Shown piece after piece: positions 17,217 through 26,500 of a stretch of 64,000 nt of DNA (the stretch's first letter is position 1; every line of letters starts with the position of its first letter). The notes under the pieces were generated by a model. It saw nothing but the letters and a program-made list of their open reading frames with translations. It ran no database searches and had not been told where the DNA came from. Made by a program: the position numbers and the translations under genes. Source of the DNA: Variovorax gossypii (GTDB taxonomy: Bacteria > Pseudomonadota > Gammaproteobacteria > Burkholderiales > Burkholderiaceae_C); NCBI RefSeq assembly GCF_003965815.1, contig NZ_RXOE01000004.1, forward strand, positions 62,001-126,000, read 5' to 3'.

Positions 17217-19031
17217 ATGTCGAACCTGCGAGGTGGTATGAAACCCCAGGAAAAGTCTGGCGAATTGCGGCAGGCGGTGACAACGCTCCACGCCTGCTTC
17301 GTGCGGGCCGCCTGGTTCAGTGTCTGCTCGAGCCTCTTGCTGCTGGCTCCGAGCGCGTACATGCTGGAGGTGTATGGGCGGGTCGTGAACAGTCGCAGCA
17401 TGCTCACGCTGGCCATGCTGACATTGCTGGTCCTGGCCGCCTACTGCCTGATGGAAGTACTCGACTGGGCACGCGCGGAGGTGATGTACCAGGCGGGGCA
17501 GAAGCTGGACCGGAAGATGCGCGACCGCGTGTTCGCCGCCGTCTTCGAAGCGGGCCTCAAGCGGCTGCCGGGCGGAACCGTGCAACCGCTCAACGACCTC
17601 CGGACTTTGCGGGAATTCCTGTATTCGCCGCCGCTGCTGGCGCTCATGGAAGCACCGGTTTCGCTGGTCTTCCTGGCGCTGATGTTCGCCATCAGCCCGG
17701 TGCTGGGCTGGTCGGCTGTCGTGGGCTCGCTGCTGCAGGTGTTCGTGGGCTGGATCAACGACCGGAACACGCGGCCGCCGCTGGTGGCGGCCAATCGATG
17801 CGCGATCGAAGCGCAGCAGTATGCGGACGCCGCGCTGAGAAACTCGCAGGTCATCGAGTCGATGGGCATGCTGCGGGACGTCCACCGCCGATGGATCGCC
17901 AGACGACGCGACTTCCTGCAGCGCGAGGCCCTGGCTTCGGACGGCGCCGGAGCCTGCCAGGCCGTCAGCAGATTCCTGCAGGTCACGATGGGTTCGCTGT
18001 TGCTCGGCCTGGGCGCCTGGCTGCTGCTGAAGAACCCGCTCAACGGCAATGCCGCGATGATGGTCGTCGGCTCGATCCTGGGCGGCAGGGCCCTGGCGCC
18101 GCTGGTGCAGCTCCTGGCGCAATGGCGCATGGTGGTCAATGCCTGCGACGCGTGGCAACGCCTGGACAGCCTGCTGGGCGCCATTGCCCCGAGACCGGAC
18201 GCGATGTCCTTGCCGCCACCCAAGGGCGCGCTGCAGGTCGAAAACCTCGTGGCGGGCGCACCGGGCAATGGCCCGGCCATCCTGAAGAACGTGGCCTTCG
18301 CCCTGGCGCCCGGCGAAGTGCTTGCCGTCGTGGGCCCCTCTGCCGCGGGAAAGACGACCCTGGCGCGCCTGATCGTCGGCCTCTGGCCGGCAGCCAGCGG
18401 CAAGGTGCGGCTGGACGGCGCGGACGTGTTCACTTGGGACAAGAGCGAACTCGGCCCGCACATCGGCTATCTGCCCCAGGACGTGGAATTGATCGACGGC
18501 ACACTGGCCGAGAACATCGCGCGCTTCGGGGAGGTGCGGCCTTCGAAGGTCAAGGCGGCGGCATTGGCCGTCGACCTGCACGCATCCATCACGAGCCTTC
18601 CGTTGGGCTACGACAGCCCGATCGGACCCGAAGGCGCCGTGCTGTCGGGCGGACAGCGGCAGCGGGTCGCGTTGGCGCGCGCGATCTACGGCGAGCCCGC
18701 GCTGGTGGTTCTCGACGAACCGAATTCGAGCCTCGACGATGCCGGCGACGCAGCGTTGGCAAGCACCATCCTGAACCTCAAGGCGCGCGGCACGACCTTC
18801 GTCGTCATGACGCACCGTACCAGCGTGCTGGCCGTGGCGGACAAGATGCTGGTGCTGTGCGACGGCACGATGCAGGCGTTCGGCGCGCGAGACGAGGTCC
18901 TGGCGTCGCTGCGGCAGGCCAACGAGCAGGCGGCGGACCGGATGCGCAAGGCGGAAGGCAGCCTTGCATCGAAGCGGCGCGATGCCGGAAACGCCGCGGG
19001 CATCGCGCTTCAGGCGCACACGCTGCCATGA
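17217..19031 (+). CDS. Type I secretion ABC exporter 1 (PrtD-like permease/ATPase)
   Basis: The protein has 604 residues. Membrane segments occupy about the first 320 residues and an ATPase domain the rest. Walker A is GPSAAGKTT (about 373-381), the signature LSGGQRQR, Walker B LVVLDEPNSSLDD with the catalytic glutamate present, and the switch histidine lies in MTHR. No N-terminal C39 peptidase-like domain is present, which fits PrtD/AprD-type exporters. A start 21 bases downstream (17238), preceded by GAGG, is also possible. The gene overlaps the next exporter by four bases (ATGA). Confidence 0.92.
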   Translation: MSNLRGGMKPQEKSGELRQAVTTLHACFVRAAWFSVCSSLLLLAPSAYMLEVYGRVVNSRSMLTLAMLTLLVLAAYCLMEVLDWARAEVMYQAGQKLDRKMRDRVFAAVFEAGLKRLPGGTVQPLNDLRTLREFLYSPPLLALMEAPVSLVFLALMFAISPVLGWSAVVGSLLQVFVGWINDRNTRPPLVAANRCAIEAQQYADAALRNSQVIESMGMLRDVHRRWIARRRDFLQREALASDGAGACQAVSRFLQVTMGSLLLGLGAWLLLKNPLNGNAAMMVVGSILGGRALAPLVQLLAQWRMVVNACDAWQRLDSLLGAIAPRPDAMSLPPPKGALQVENLVAGAPGNGPAILKNVAFALAPGEVLAVVGPSAAGKTTLARLIVGLWPAASGKVRLDGADVFTWDKSELGPHIGYLPQDVELIDGTLAENIARFGEVRPSKVKAAALAVDLHASITSLPLGYDSPIGPEGAVLSGGQRQRVALARAIYGEPALVVLDEPNSSLDDAGDAALASTILNLKARGTTFVVMTHRTSVLAVADKMLVLCDGTMQAFGARDEVLASLRQANEQAADRMRKAEGSLASKRRDAGNAAGIALQAHTLP

Positions 19032-20752
19032 AGACACCTGCGTTCTTCGACCGCAGCGACCTGGGACGCGCTCTCTGGGGGTTCCGAAGAGACTTCCTGC
19101 AGGTCGGATCGCTGAGCTTCCTGAGCAATCTGCTCATGCTCGCGCCGACCATCTACATGTTGCAGATATTCGACCGCGTGCTCGCCAGTCAAAGCGAACT
19201 GACCCTGCTCGCGATTTCGCTGATCACGCTGCTGCTTTTCGGAGCGCTGGCCTTGTCGGAATGGCTGCGCTCGCGGCTGCTGGTGAGGGCCAGCCTGCGC
19301 TTCGACCGGCAACTGGGCACACGGGTGTTCAACGGGAGCTTTCAGGCTTGCCTCGGCCAGTCGGCACCCAGCGTGTCAAGGCCGTTCGCGGACCTGAACC
19401 AGATCCGCCAGTTCCTGACGGGCCCGGGCGTCTTCGCGCTCTTCGATGCGCCCTGGACGCCGATCTACATCGCGGTGATCTTCTTTCTTCATCCCTGGCT
19501 CGGCGTCCTGGCACTCGGCTTCGCGCTGGTCCAGGCCGCACTGGCCTGGTTCGGGCAGAGGAAGACCGTCGCGCCGTCGGAAGCGGCCCTGAAAGCCGCG
19601 AGCGAGACGATGGGCGACCTGCAGGGCAAGCTCCGGAACGTCGAGGTGCTCGAATCGATGGGCATGGTCGGCAACCTGCAGAAGCGCTGGAATCGCCAGC
19701 ACGCGGCCTGCATGAACAAGAGCGCATCAGCGAATGGTCTTGTCAATCGCGTCGCCGGCTGGAGCAAGTTCGTGCGCTACAGCCAGCAGTCGCTCGCGCT
19801 GGGGGCGGGCGCGCTGCTGGTGATCGACGGCCAGTTGTCGCCGGGCGCCATGATTGCCGCGAATGTGCTGATGGGCCGCGCCCTCGCACCCATCGACCAG
19901 CTGCTCGGCACGTGGCGAGGCTTTGTCTCCTGCCGCGCCGCATTCGGGCGTCTCGAAAAGCTGCTGGCCGAGTTCCCCGGGCAGCCCCCCTTCCCTCCCC
20001 GGGCCGGCCCCACCGGCGAGATCAGCCTGCAAGGCGTCTTCGCGGGAGCCGCGGGGCGCCCGGCGCCCATCCTGAAGAACATTTCGTTCGCGGTCCCCGC
20101 GGGAACAGTGGTCGCGCTGCTGGGGCCTTCCGGTTCCGGCAAGTCCACCCTGGTGAAAGTCATGGTCGGGATCTGGACCGCATCCCGCGGCGCGGTGCTG
20201 CTCGACGGCGTGCCGGTCCGAAGCTGGAATCGTCTCGAACTGGGTCCGCATCTCGGCTATCTGCCGCAGGACGTCGAGTTGTTCGGAGGCTCCATTGCCG
20301 AGAACATTGCGCGGCTCGGCGAGATCGACTCGCGCAAGGTCATCGAGGCCGCATGCAGCGCCGGCCTGCACGAGACGATCCTGCGATTTCCCAAAGGCTA
20401 CGACACCCTCATCGGGGACGCGGGCCATCTGCTTTCCGGGGGGCAGAAGCAGCGGATCGGACTGGCCCGGGCACTCTACGGCGACCCGTCGCTCATCGTT
20501 CTGGATGAGCCGAACGCCAACCTGGACGACACCGGCGAAGCAGCGCTGCTGCGAGCCATACGGGAACTGAAATCCAGGGGGAAAACGGTGTTCCTGGTGA
20601 CACACCGCCAGGGCGCGGTTGCCGTGGCCGATCGCCTCATGGTCCTGAGCGACGGCGAACTGACCGCGGACGGGCCACGAGACGCCGTGCTCGCGTCCTT
20701 GCGCCGACCTCAGCCCGACGTGCGGCCGGCAGTCCTGGCGCAGTCGGCCTGA
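19028..20752 (+). CDS. Type I secretion ABC exporter 2 (PrtD-like permease/ATPase)
   Basis: The protein has 574 residues and the same architecture as the preceding gene. Membrane helices occupy the N-terminal half. The ATPase domain has Walker A GPSGSGKST (about residue 366), HLGYLPQDVELFGG, signature LSGGQKQR and Walker B LIVLDEPNANLDD. The two exporters share many blocks but are clearly diverged. Both nucleotide sites look intact. The ATGA overlap points to fixed stoichiometry, so a heterodimeric exporter is likely, though two homodimers cannot be excluded. Confidence 0.92.
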   Translation: MKTPAFFDRSDLGRALWGFRRDFLQVGSLSFLSNLLMLAPTIYMLQIFDRVLASQSELTLLAISLITLLLFGALALSEWLRSRLLVRASLRFDRQLGTRVFNGSFQACLGQSAPSVSRPFADLNQIRQFLTGPGVFALFDAPWTPIYIAVIFFLHPWLGVLALGFALVQAALAWFGQRKTVAPSEAALKAASETMGDLQGKLRNVEVLESMGMVGNLQKRWNRQHAACMNKSASANGLVNRVAGWSKFVRYSQQSLALGAGALLVIDGQLSPGAMIAANVLMGRALAPIDQLLGTWRGFVSCRAAFGRLEKLLAEFPGQPPFPPRAGPTGEISLQGVFAGAAGRPAPILKNISFAVPAGTVVALLGPSGSGKSTLVKVMVGIWTASRGAVLLDGVPVRSWNRLELGPHLGYLPQDVELFGGSIAENIARLGEIDSRKVIEAACSAGLHETILRFPKGYDTLIGDAGHLLSGGQKQRIGLARALYGDPSLIVLDEPNANLDDTGEAALLRAIRELKSRGKTVFLVTHRQGAVAVADRLMVLSDGELTADGPRDAVLASLRRPQPDVRPAVLAQSA

Positions 20753-20796
20753 TCCGGAGCCGTCCTGCAACCTATCGATCTCGAAGGGAGTTCCAG

Positions 20797-22164
20797 ATGG
20801 CCAAGCCGAATGCTCTCAGGGACGTGACTGCCATCCCGTCGCCGGTCGGGGAAGATCGATCGCAGGATGCGGATGGCCTCGGAACCGGGCTCGGACGCGC
20901 CGGGCGGATCGGCGTCTGGGCCCTGGTCGCCGGATTCGGCGGGTTTCTGCTGTGGGCCGCGTTTGCTCCGCTGGACGAGGGCGTGCCGAGCCAGGGGCAG
21001 GTCGCCATCGACACGAAGCGCAAGGTGGTCCAGCACCAGGTCGGAGGCATCCTCAAGGAAGTGCGGGTCGGCGAAGGCGATCAGGTCCAGGAAGGCCAGT
21101 TGCTGTTCAAGCTCGACGACGCCGCGGCCAGGGCGAGCTTCGAAACCGTGCGGCAGCGCTACCTGGGGTTCCGCGCCATACAAGGCCGCCTGCTGGCCGA
21201 ACAGGGAGGACTGGACGCCATCGACTTCCATCCGGACTTGCAGGTGGCGGCCTCGGACCCGCTGATCCGGCAGCAGATGTTCAACCAGGAGCAGCTGCTC
21301 AAGTCGCGGCGCGCCGCCCTGCGCGCCGATCTGCAATCGATCGAGGAGAACATCCAGGGCCAGCAGGCGTTGGCCCAGGCTTACGCGAGCATGCTGAGCA
21401 GCCGCCGGACCCAGCTTTCTCTTCTCGACGAGGAACTGGGCCAGACACGCAAGATGGTTGCCGAAGGCTATGTTCCGCGCAATCGCCAGATGGAGATGGA
21501 GCGCCAGGTCGCGGAATCGAGCACCTTCATTGCCGAACTTCTCGGCAACATGGGCCGGGCCCGACGCTCGGTCGCGGAGCTTCGCCAGCGTGCCATTGCA
21601 AGGCAGCAGGAGTACCACAAGGAAGTGGAGACTCAGCAGGCGGAGGTCAGCCGCGAGGTGCTCGGAGACTTCGAGAAGTTCGTCGCCTTGCGGGACGAAC
21701 TGGGCCGCACCGAGATCCGCTCGCCCGCCTCGGGCCAGGTAGTGGCATTGGTGGCGCAGACCGTGGGCGGCGTGATCGCACCGGGGCAACGGCTGATGGA
21801 CGTGGTGCCCGTCAACGAGCCCTTGCTGCTCGAGACGAGAGTGCCGCCGCATCTGATCGACCGCGTCCACGCCGGCATACCGGTGGACGTGCGCTTCTCG
21901 ACCTTCGCCCATTCCCCGCAGCTCGTAGTGCAGGGCAAGCTGGTTTCGGTCTCCGGCGATCTGCTGACGGACCCTCAGACCAACACGAGCTACTTCCTCG
22001 CGCGCGTGGCGGTGACTCAGGAGGGCCTGAGAAAGCTGGGCAAGCGTTCGCTGCAGCCGGGCATGCCGGTCGAGGTGGTATTCAAGACGGGAGAGCGCTC
22101 GCTGCTCGCCTATCTCCTGCACCCGCTCACCAAGCGCATCGCAGCCTCCATGACGGAGGAATGA
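20797..22164 (+). CDS. HlyD-family membrane fusion protein (T1SS adaptor)
   Basis: The protein has 455 residues: a short cytoplasmic tail, one membrane segment (about residues 38-58, VWALVAGFGGFLLWAAF), a long periplasmic coiled-coil region and a beta-barrel end. KRKVVQHQVGGILKEVRVGEGDQVQEGQLLFKLDD is the lipoyl-like half motif and EIRSPASGQVVAL the returning half. This is the PrtE/HlyD type that bridges the ABC exporter and the outer-membrane channel. It is cotranscribed with the exporters, 44 bases after exporter 2. Confidence 0.93.
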   Translation: MAKPNALRDVTAIPSPVGEDRSQDADGLGTGLGRAGRIGVWALVAGFGGFLLWAAFAPLDEGVPSQGQVAIDTKRKVVQHQVGGILKEVRVGEGDQVQEGQLLFKLDDAAARASFETVRQRYLGFRAIQGRLLAEQGGLDAIDFHPDLQVAASDPLIRQQMFNQEQLLKSRRAALRADLQSIEENIQGQQALAQAYASMLSSRRTQLSLLDEELGQTRKMVAEGYVPRNRQMEMERQVAESSTFIAELLGNMGRARRSVAELRQRAIARQQEYHKEVETQQAEVSREVLGDFEKFVALRDELGRTEIRSPASGQVVALVAQTVGGVIAPGQRLMDVVPVNEPLLLETRVPPHLIDRVHAGIPVDVRFSTFAHSPQLVVQGKLVSVSGDLLTDPQTNTSYFLARVAVTQEGLRKLGKRSLQPGMPVEVVFKTGERSLLAYLLHPLTKRIAASMTEE

Positions 22165-22167
22165 CCG

Positions 22168-23496
22168 GTGAAGAAAACCGCGCTGGCATTCGCTGCCGCC
22201 GGCCTTCTCTGGGGGCCGGCCTGGTCGCTCGACCTGTCCCAGGCCTACCGGGAAGCACTGGAACAGGACTCGACGATCCGATCCGTGCGGGCAGCCACGG
22301 ACGCCCGGCGCGAACGCCTGCCGCAGGCCCGTGCGCAACTGCTTCCCAACTTGTCGGCAAGCGTCTCGCGCTATCGGAACTGGCTGGAAAGAACTTCGCC
22401 GGACACCTCCGGGCAACTCGTCACGGCCAACCTGCGCTACACCAGCAGCAGCGAAGTGCTGAGCTTGAGGCAGCCCATCTTCCGCATGTACCTGATGGCC
22501 GACTACCGCCAGGCCCAGGCGCAGGTCGACGATGCCGAGGCGACTCTCGATCGCGAACTGCAGAACCTCGGCGTCCGGGTGAGCGGCGCCTATTTCGAGG
22601 CGCTGCTGGCCGAGGAGCATCTCGCGCTGGTGCTCTCGCAGAAGACGGCCTACACGACCCAGCTCGATGCCGCGCAGAAGCGGTTCGGCGCGGGCTTCGG
22701 CACGCGCACCGACATCGACGAGGCGCGTGCGGCCCTGGACCTCAACGTGGCGCAGGAACTGGAGGCGCGCCAGAACCTGGACTTCACGCGCAGGCAGCTC
22801 CAGAGCCTGGTCAATCGCCCGATCGACAGGCTGGCGCCGCTGGACCCGTCCAGGATGCAGCTCGTCCGGCCGACGCCCGACCGGGTGGAGGACTGGATCG
22901 AGCGGGCCGAGCTCGAAAGTCCGGAGCTTCGTTCGCTCGGTGCCCAGGTCGAAGCAGCCAGGCACGAACTGGCGAAGGCACAGGCAGGCCACTATCCGAC
23001 CCTGGACGCCATCGCCCAGTGGTCCCGCAACGACAGCGACACGATCACCAGCATCAAGACCCGCTACAGCAACAAGTCCATCGGCCTGCAGCTCAACATT
23101 CCCCTGTATTCAGGCGGCCATGTGAGCTCCACCGTGAGGCAGGCGGTCGCGGGCCAGCAGCGGGCCGAAGAGGCCCTCGAAGCCCTGCGCCGCGACCTCG
23201 GGGTGCGGCTGCACCGCGAATTCCGCGGCGTGACCGAAGGCACCCTGAGGGTCAAGGCCCTGGAGCAGGCGGTGCGTTCCGCGGAGCAGGTCGTCCTCTC
23301 GAACCGGCGCTCATTCGAGGCCGGCAGCCGCACCTTGCCCGACGTGCTGAACGCGGAACAGCAGAAGGTCTCCGCCCAGCGCGACCTGGCGCAGGCCCGG
23401 TTCGTCTACCTGATGTCTCGCATACGCCTGCAGGCACTCTCGGGCGGCGCCAAGACCGAAGTCATCGAGGAGATCAACGGCTGGCTCACTCGCTGA
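22168..23496 (+). CDS. TolC-family outer membrane channel protein
   Basis: The protein has 442 residues. It starts at GTG with GGAGGAA eight to ten bases upstream, inside the end of the adaptor gene. A signal peptide is followed by two TolC-type repeats, each with long amphipathic helices. It has LSLRQPIFR, a Q-rich helical repeat and the C-terminal DVLNAEQQKVSAQRDLAQARF motif typical of the family. It forms the outer-membrane and periplasmic tunnel and completes the type I system encoded from 13469 on. Confidence 0.93.
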   Translation: MKKTALAFAAAGLLWGPAWSLDLSQAYREALEQDSTIRSVRAATDARRERLPQARAQLLPNLSASVSRYRNWLERTSPDTSGQLVTANLRYTSSSEVLSLRQPIFRMYLMADYRQAQAQVDDAEATLDRELQNLGVRVSGAYFEALLAEEHLALVLSQKTAYTTQLDAAQKRFGAGFGTRTDIDEARAALDLNVAQELEARQNLDFTRRQLQSLVNRPIDRLAPLDPSRMQLVRPTPDRVEDWIERAELESPELRSLGAQVEAARHELAKAQAGHYPTLDAIAQWSRNDSDTITSIKTRYSNKSIGLQLNIPLYSGGHVSSTVRQAVAGQQRAEEALEALRRDLGVRLHREFRGVTEGTLRVKALEQAVRSAEQVVLSNRRSFEAGSRTLPDVLNAEQQKVSAQRDLAQARFVYLMSRIRLQALSGGAKTEVIEEINGWLTR

Positions 23497-23530
23497 CGAC
23501 GCCAGCGATCCGGATCGGCAGGCCGGGGAC

Positions 23531-26500
23531 TCATGGGCGCTGCACGCCTGCGAAGCGCGCCGGCCCCTCCACCTGCCAGCCGGTGCCGGCGGCCGGATCG
23601 AGGTCGCGAACGCAGCGCGTGAGCCCGTCGTCCAGGTCGAGCGTGACACCGATCCGCCAATGGCCGCCGGCCCCGCGCTCCACCTGCAGCATGGCGAAGC
23701 CGTTGCCGGTGCCCACGGCCGCCGTGACCATGGTGCCGCCGAAGGCTTCCGACATGGGGCCGGGCTCGACATGGCCGTCGAGCCAGAACGTGTCGGGCCG
23801 CGCGTTGACGAAGGGCCATGGGGCATACAGGCCCGAGGACACGACCGAGATCACCTCCACGGGCCCGCCTTCCGCCTGCAGCCAGAGGCTCGACACGCTC
23901 GACATGTGGCGGTCGCCCGACAGCACCACCACGTGGCGCGCGGTGGTGTCGCGCAGCAATTCGAGCAGCACTCGCTGCGAAGCCGGGTAGCCGCTCCAGT
24001 CGTCCAGCCCGAGGCGCTGCGCCGGGTCGCCGAAGACGGCCGCGCGCGGCATCGGGAACAGCGTCACCGGCGACACGATGAACTTGGGCAGTCCGGCGGG
24101 CGCGGCCTCGAGCCACTTCCTCAGGTCATCCATGCCGGCCTCGGCGCGGATCGCGGCCCGATCCAGCGGCGCGGCGACGGTCGCGGCTTGCTCGGCCGCG
24201 CGCAGCACCCGCTGCTGGCGCGTGCTGCGGGTGTCGAGCATGTAGAACGGAAAGCCGGCCGGCGCGATGCGATAGTCGAAGGGACGCTGGTCGCGGCGCG
24301 GGCCGGTGTCGCGCACCAGCTTGTGCTGCTGCGCAAAGTAGGCCTCGAGCGCGACGCGCACTGCCGGCGTTCCGTAGGGTTCGGGGCCCGGCTCCCAATC
24401 GTCCATCACCTCGTGATCGTCGAGCAGCGGATAGGTCGGCAGCGAGGCCGTTACCTGGCGCAGCGCCTCCAGCCTGAAGGTGAGCGCATAGGCCTGGCCG
24501 ACGTCGTCGCCGCCCGCCGGCACGAAGAGGCCCGCGGTCTGGTCGACATACACCTGGTCACCGACGAGCAACAGCAGCTGCGGCTTGTGCAGTGGCGCGA
24601 GCGCCTCCAGCCGCTGCGCGAGCCGCCGGTACGACGCCTGCGCGGGCACCCGGTCGACCAGACCCGGCACGTACTGGCAACTGGCGAGCGCGAAGCACAG
24701 CGAGGCCTGCGCGGGCTCGCCTTCGCGCTGCACGGCGCCCGTCCATGCGGGGTCGAGGCGCACCACGGCGCGCTCGAGCTGCGCGTCGGTGGCCGCGTCC
24801 AGCGTTCTCGTCACCTGGCGGCGGATGGGCTCGATCGGTTCGTCCTGCGGCTGCGCGAACAGCCCGGTCTCCAGCCGCCGGCCCAGCACTTCGACAGGGC
24901 CGCGTGCCATGGGCAGGTCGTCGTGCGCCGTCAGCACCGCGAAGCCCTGGTAGTCGGCGAGCCGGTCGTCGAAGAGGTCGATCTCCACCGCCTCCTGCAG
25001 GAGCTTTTCGCGCGTGGTCTGGAGTGCCACCATCCATGCGAAGTCGAAGCACCATCTCCCGCCGCGTCGCCACGCGGGCACGAAGACCACGGCGCGCGCC
25101 GACACATGCGCGGGCGGCGGGCGCAGCGCCAGCCGGCAATGCAGCCGGCCCGCGTTGCCGGCCGCGCGACTCGCATGGCCGAGCCATGGGCCGGTCCACG
25201 GCAGGCTGGCGCGCCAGTCGGGCGGCACCGGCGTATCGGGGCCGGGCTTCCTGTCGAAGGTCTCGAAGAACCGCACGATGTGCGGGAACACGTCGCGACA
25301 GGCCTTCTCGCCGATCAGCGTGTCCTGGTGGCCGTAGGCGCCGAGCACCAGCAGCTGGTGCGGGGTGCCTTTGCCGAGGAACAGGTCGCCTCCGGAAGGG
25401 CTCGAGGAGTCCGAAGGGTCCGGCAGCTCCGGTGGCTCCCGGGACAGGCCACCGTCCTTGCCGAACACGCGCTTCAGCAGCCAGAAGCTGTCGTACGAGC
25501 CGCGCCAGTCGAACACCGCGTTGCGCTGGCCGTGCAGCATGAACACCGGGAAGCCGAAGCGCTCGCCGACCTGCTCGAAGCCGACGGCGTGGCCCTGTCC
25601 GCCGGCGTCGGTCAGCACCTCTTCGCGGGCGTAGTTGCCGACCTGGGCGAGGCCTCGCAGCTTCACGAAGCCGTAGATCGAATCGAGCGCATCGAGCGTG
25701 TCCTTGCCGATGTTGTGCAGTCGCATGGTCTGGCCGAAGATGGCGTCGGCCCGGTGCCGCACTGCCGCGAAGCCCGGTGCCTCGCGCAGGCGCTGCGCTT
25801 CGCCGTCGTCATCGGGGTAGGGAAAGGTCGCCAGCAGGCCGTCGACGAGCAGGCGCTTCATGTGCGTGAGCACGGGCCGCGTGTCGAACTCGTCGACGCC
25901 GATGAACTGCCGCAGGTAGCCCGCCACATAGCCCCGGAAGCGGTTGAAAGCCGTGGCGCGCAGCAACGGCCCCACCTGCGACAGCACCACCGCGCCGATG
26001 GACGCATGCAGCCCCGGCAGGCGCAGCACCGCCACGCTGAACATGGCGGCACCGATGCAATGCGCCACCACGTCGACCTGGACAGGCGCAGCTTCGTCGG
26101 GCATGGCGTAAGCCGCCTGCACGGTGCGCAAGGCGTCGGGAATGTCGGTCTCCGCCACCTCGTCGAACGACCAGCAGGGCCGCGGCCGGTTCGGAAAGCC
26201 GATGCTGGTGCGCAGGTCGAGCACCCAGACTTCGCGCCCGGCCGCGAGCAGGCTGTGCACCAGGTTGCCGGGAATGCTCCTGTGCGCGAAGGTGGAACCG
26301 CTCGCGCCATAGCCGTGGATCAGCATCACGGGCCTCGTGCCCGCGCGGCGCGCCGGCGGGCGAAAGCGCGACAGCAGTCGCGACGGAACGCCGCCAGGGC
26401 CGGCCGCGGCGTCGAGCTCGACCGGCTCGGGCCGCACGCCGTACACCTCGCCGGGCAGGCGCTCCCAGTCGCGCCGCAGCGAGTCGGGCGGCGGCACGAA

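Noticed and set aside
13478..17416. Very long open frame antisense to the secreted repeat protein
   Set aside because: High-GC DNA gives long antisense frames. This one is rich in Arg, Gly, Val and His, has no recognisable domain, and mirrors the codon structure of the clearly coding plus strand.
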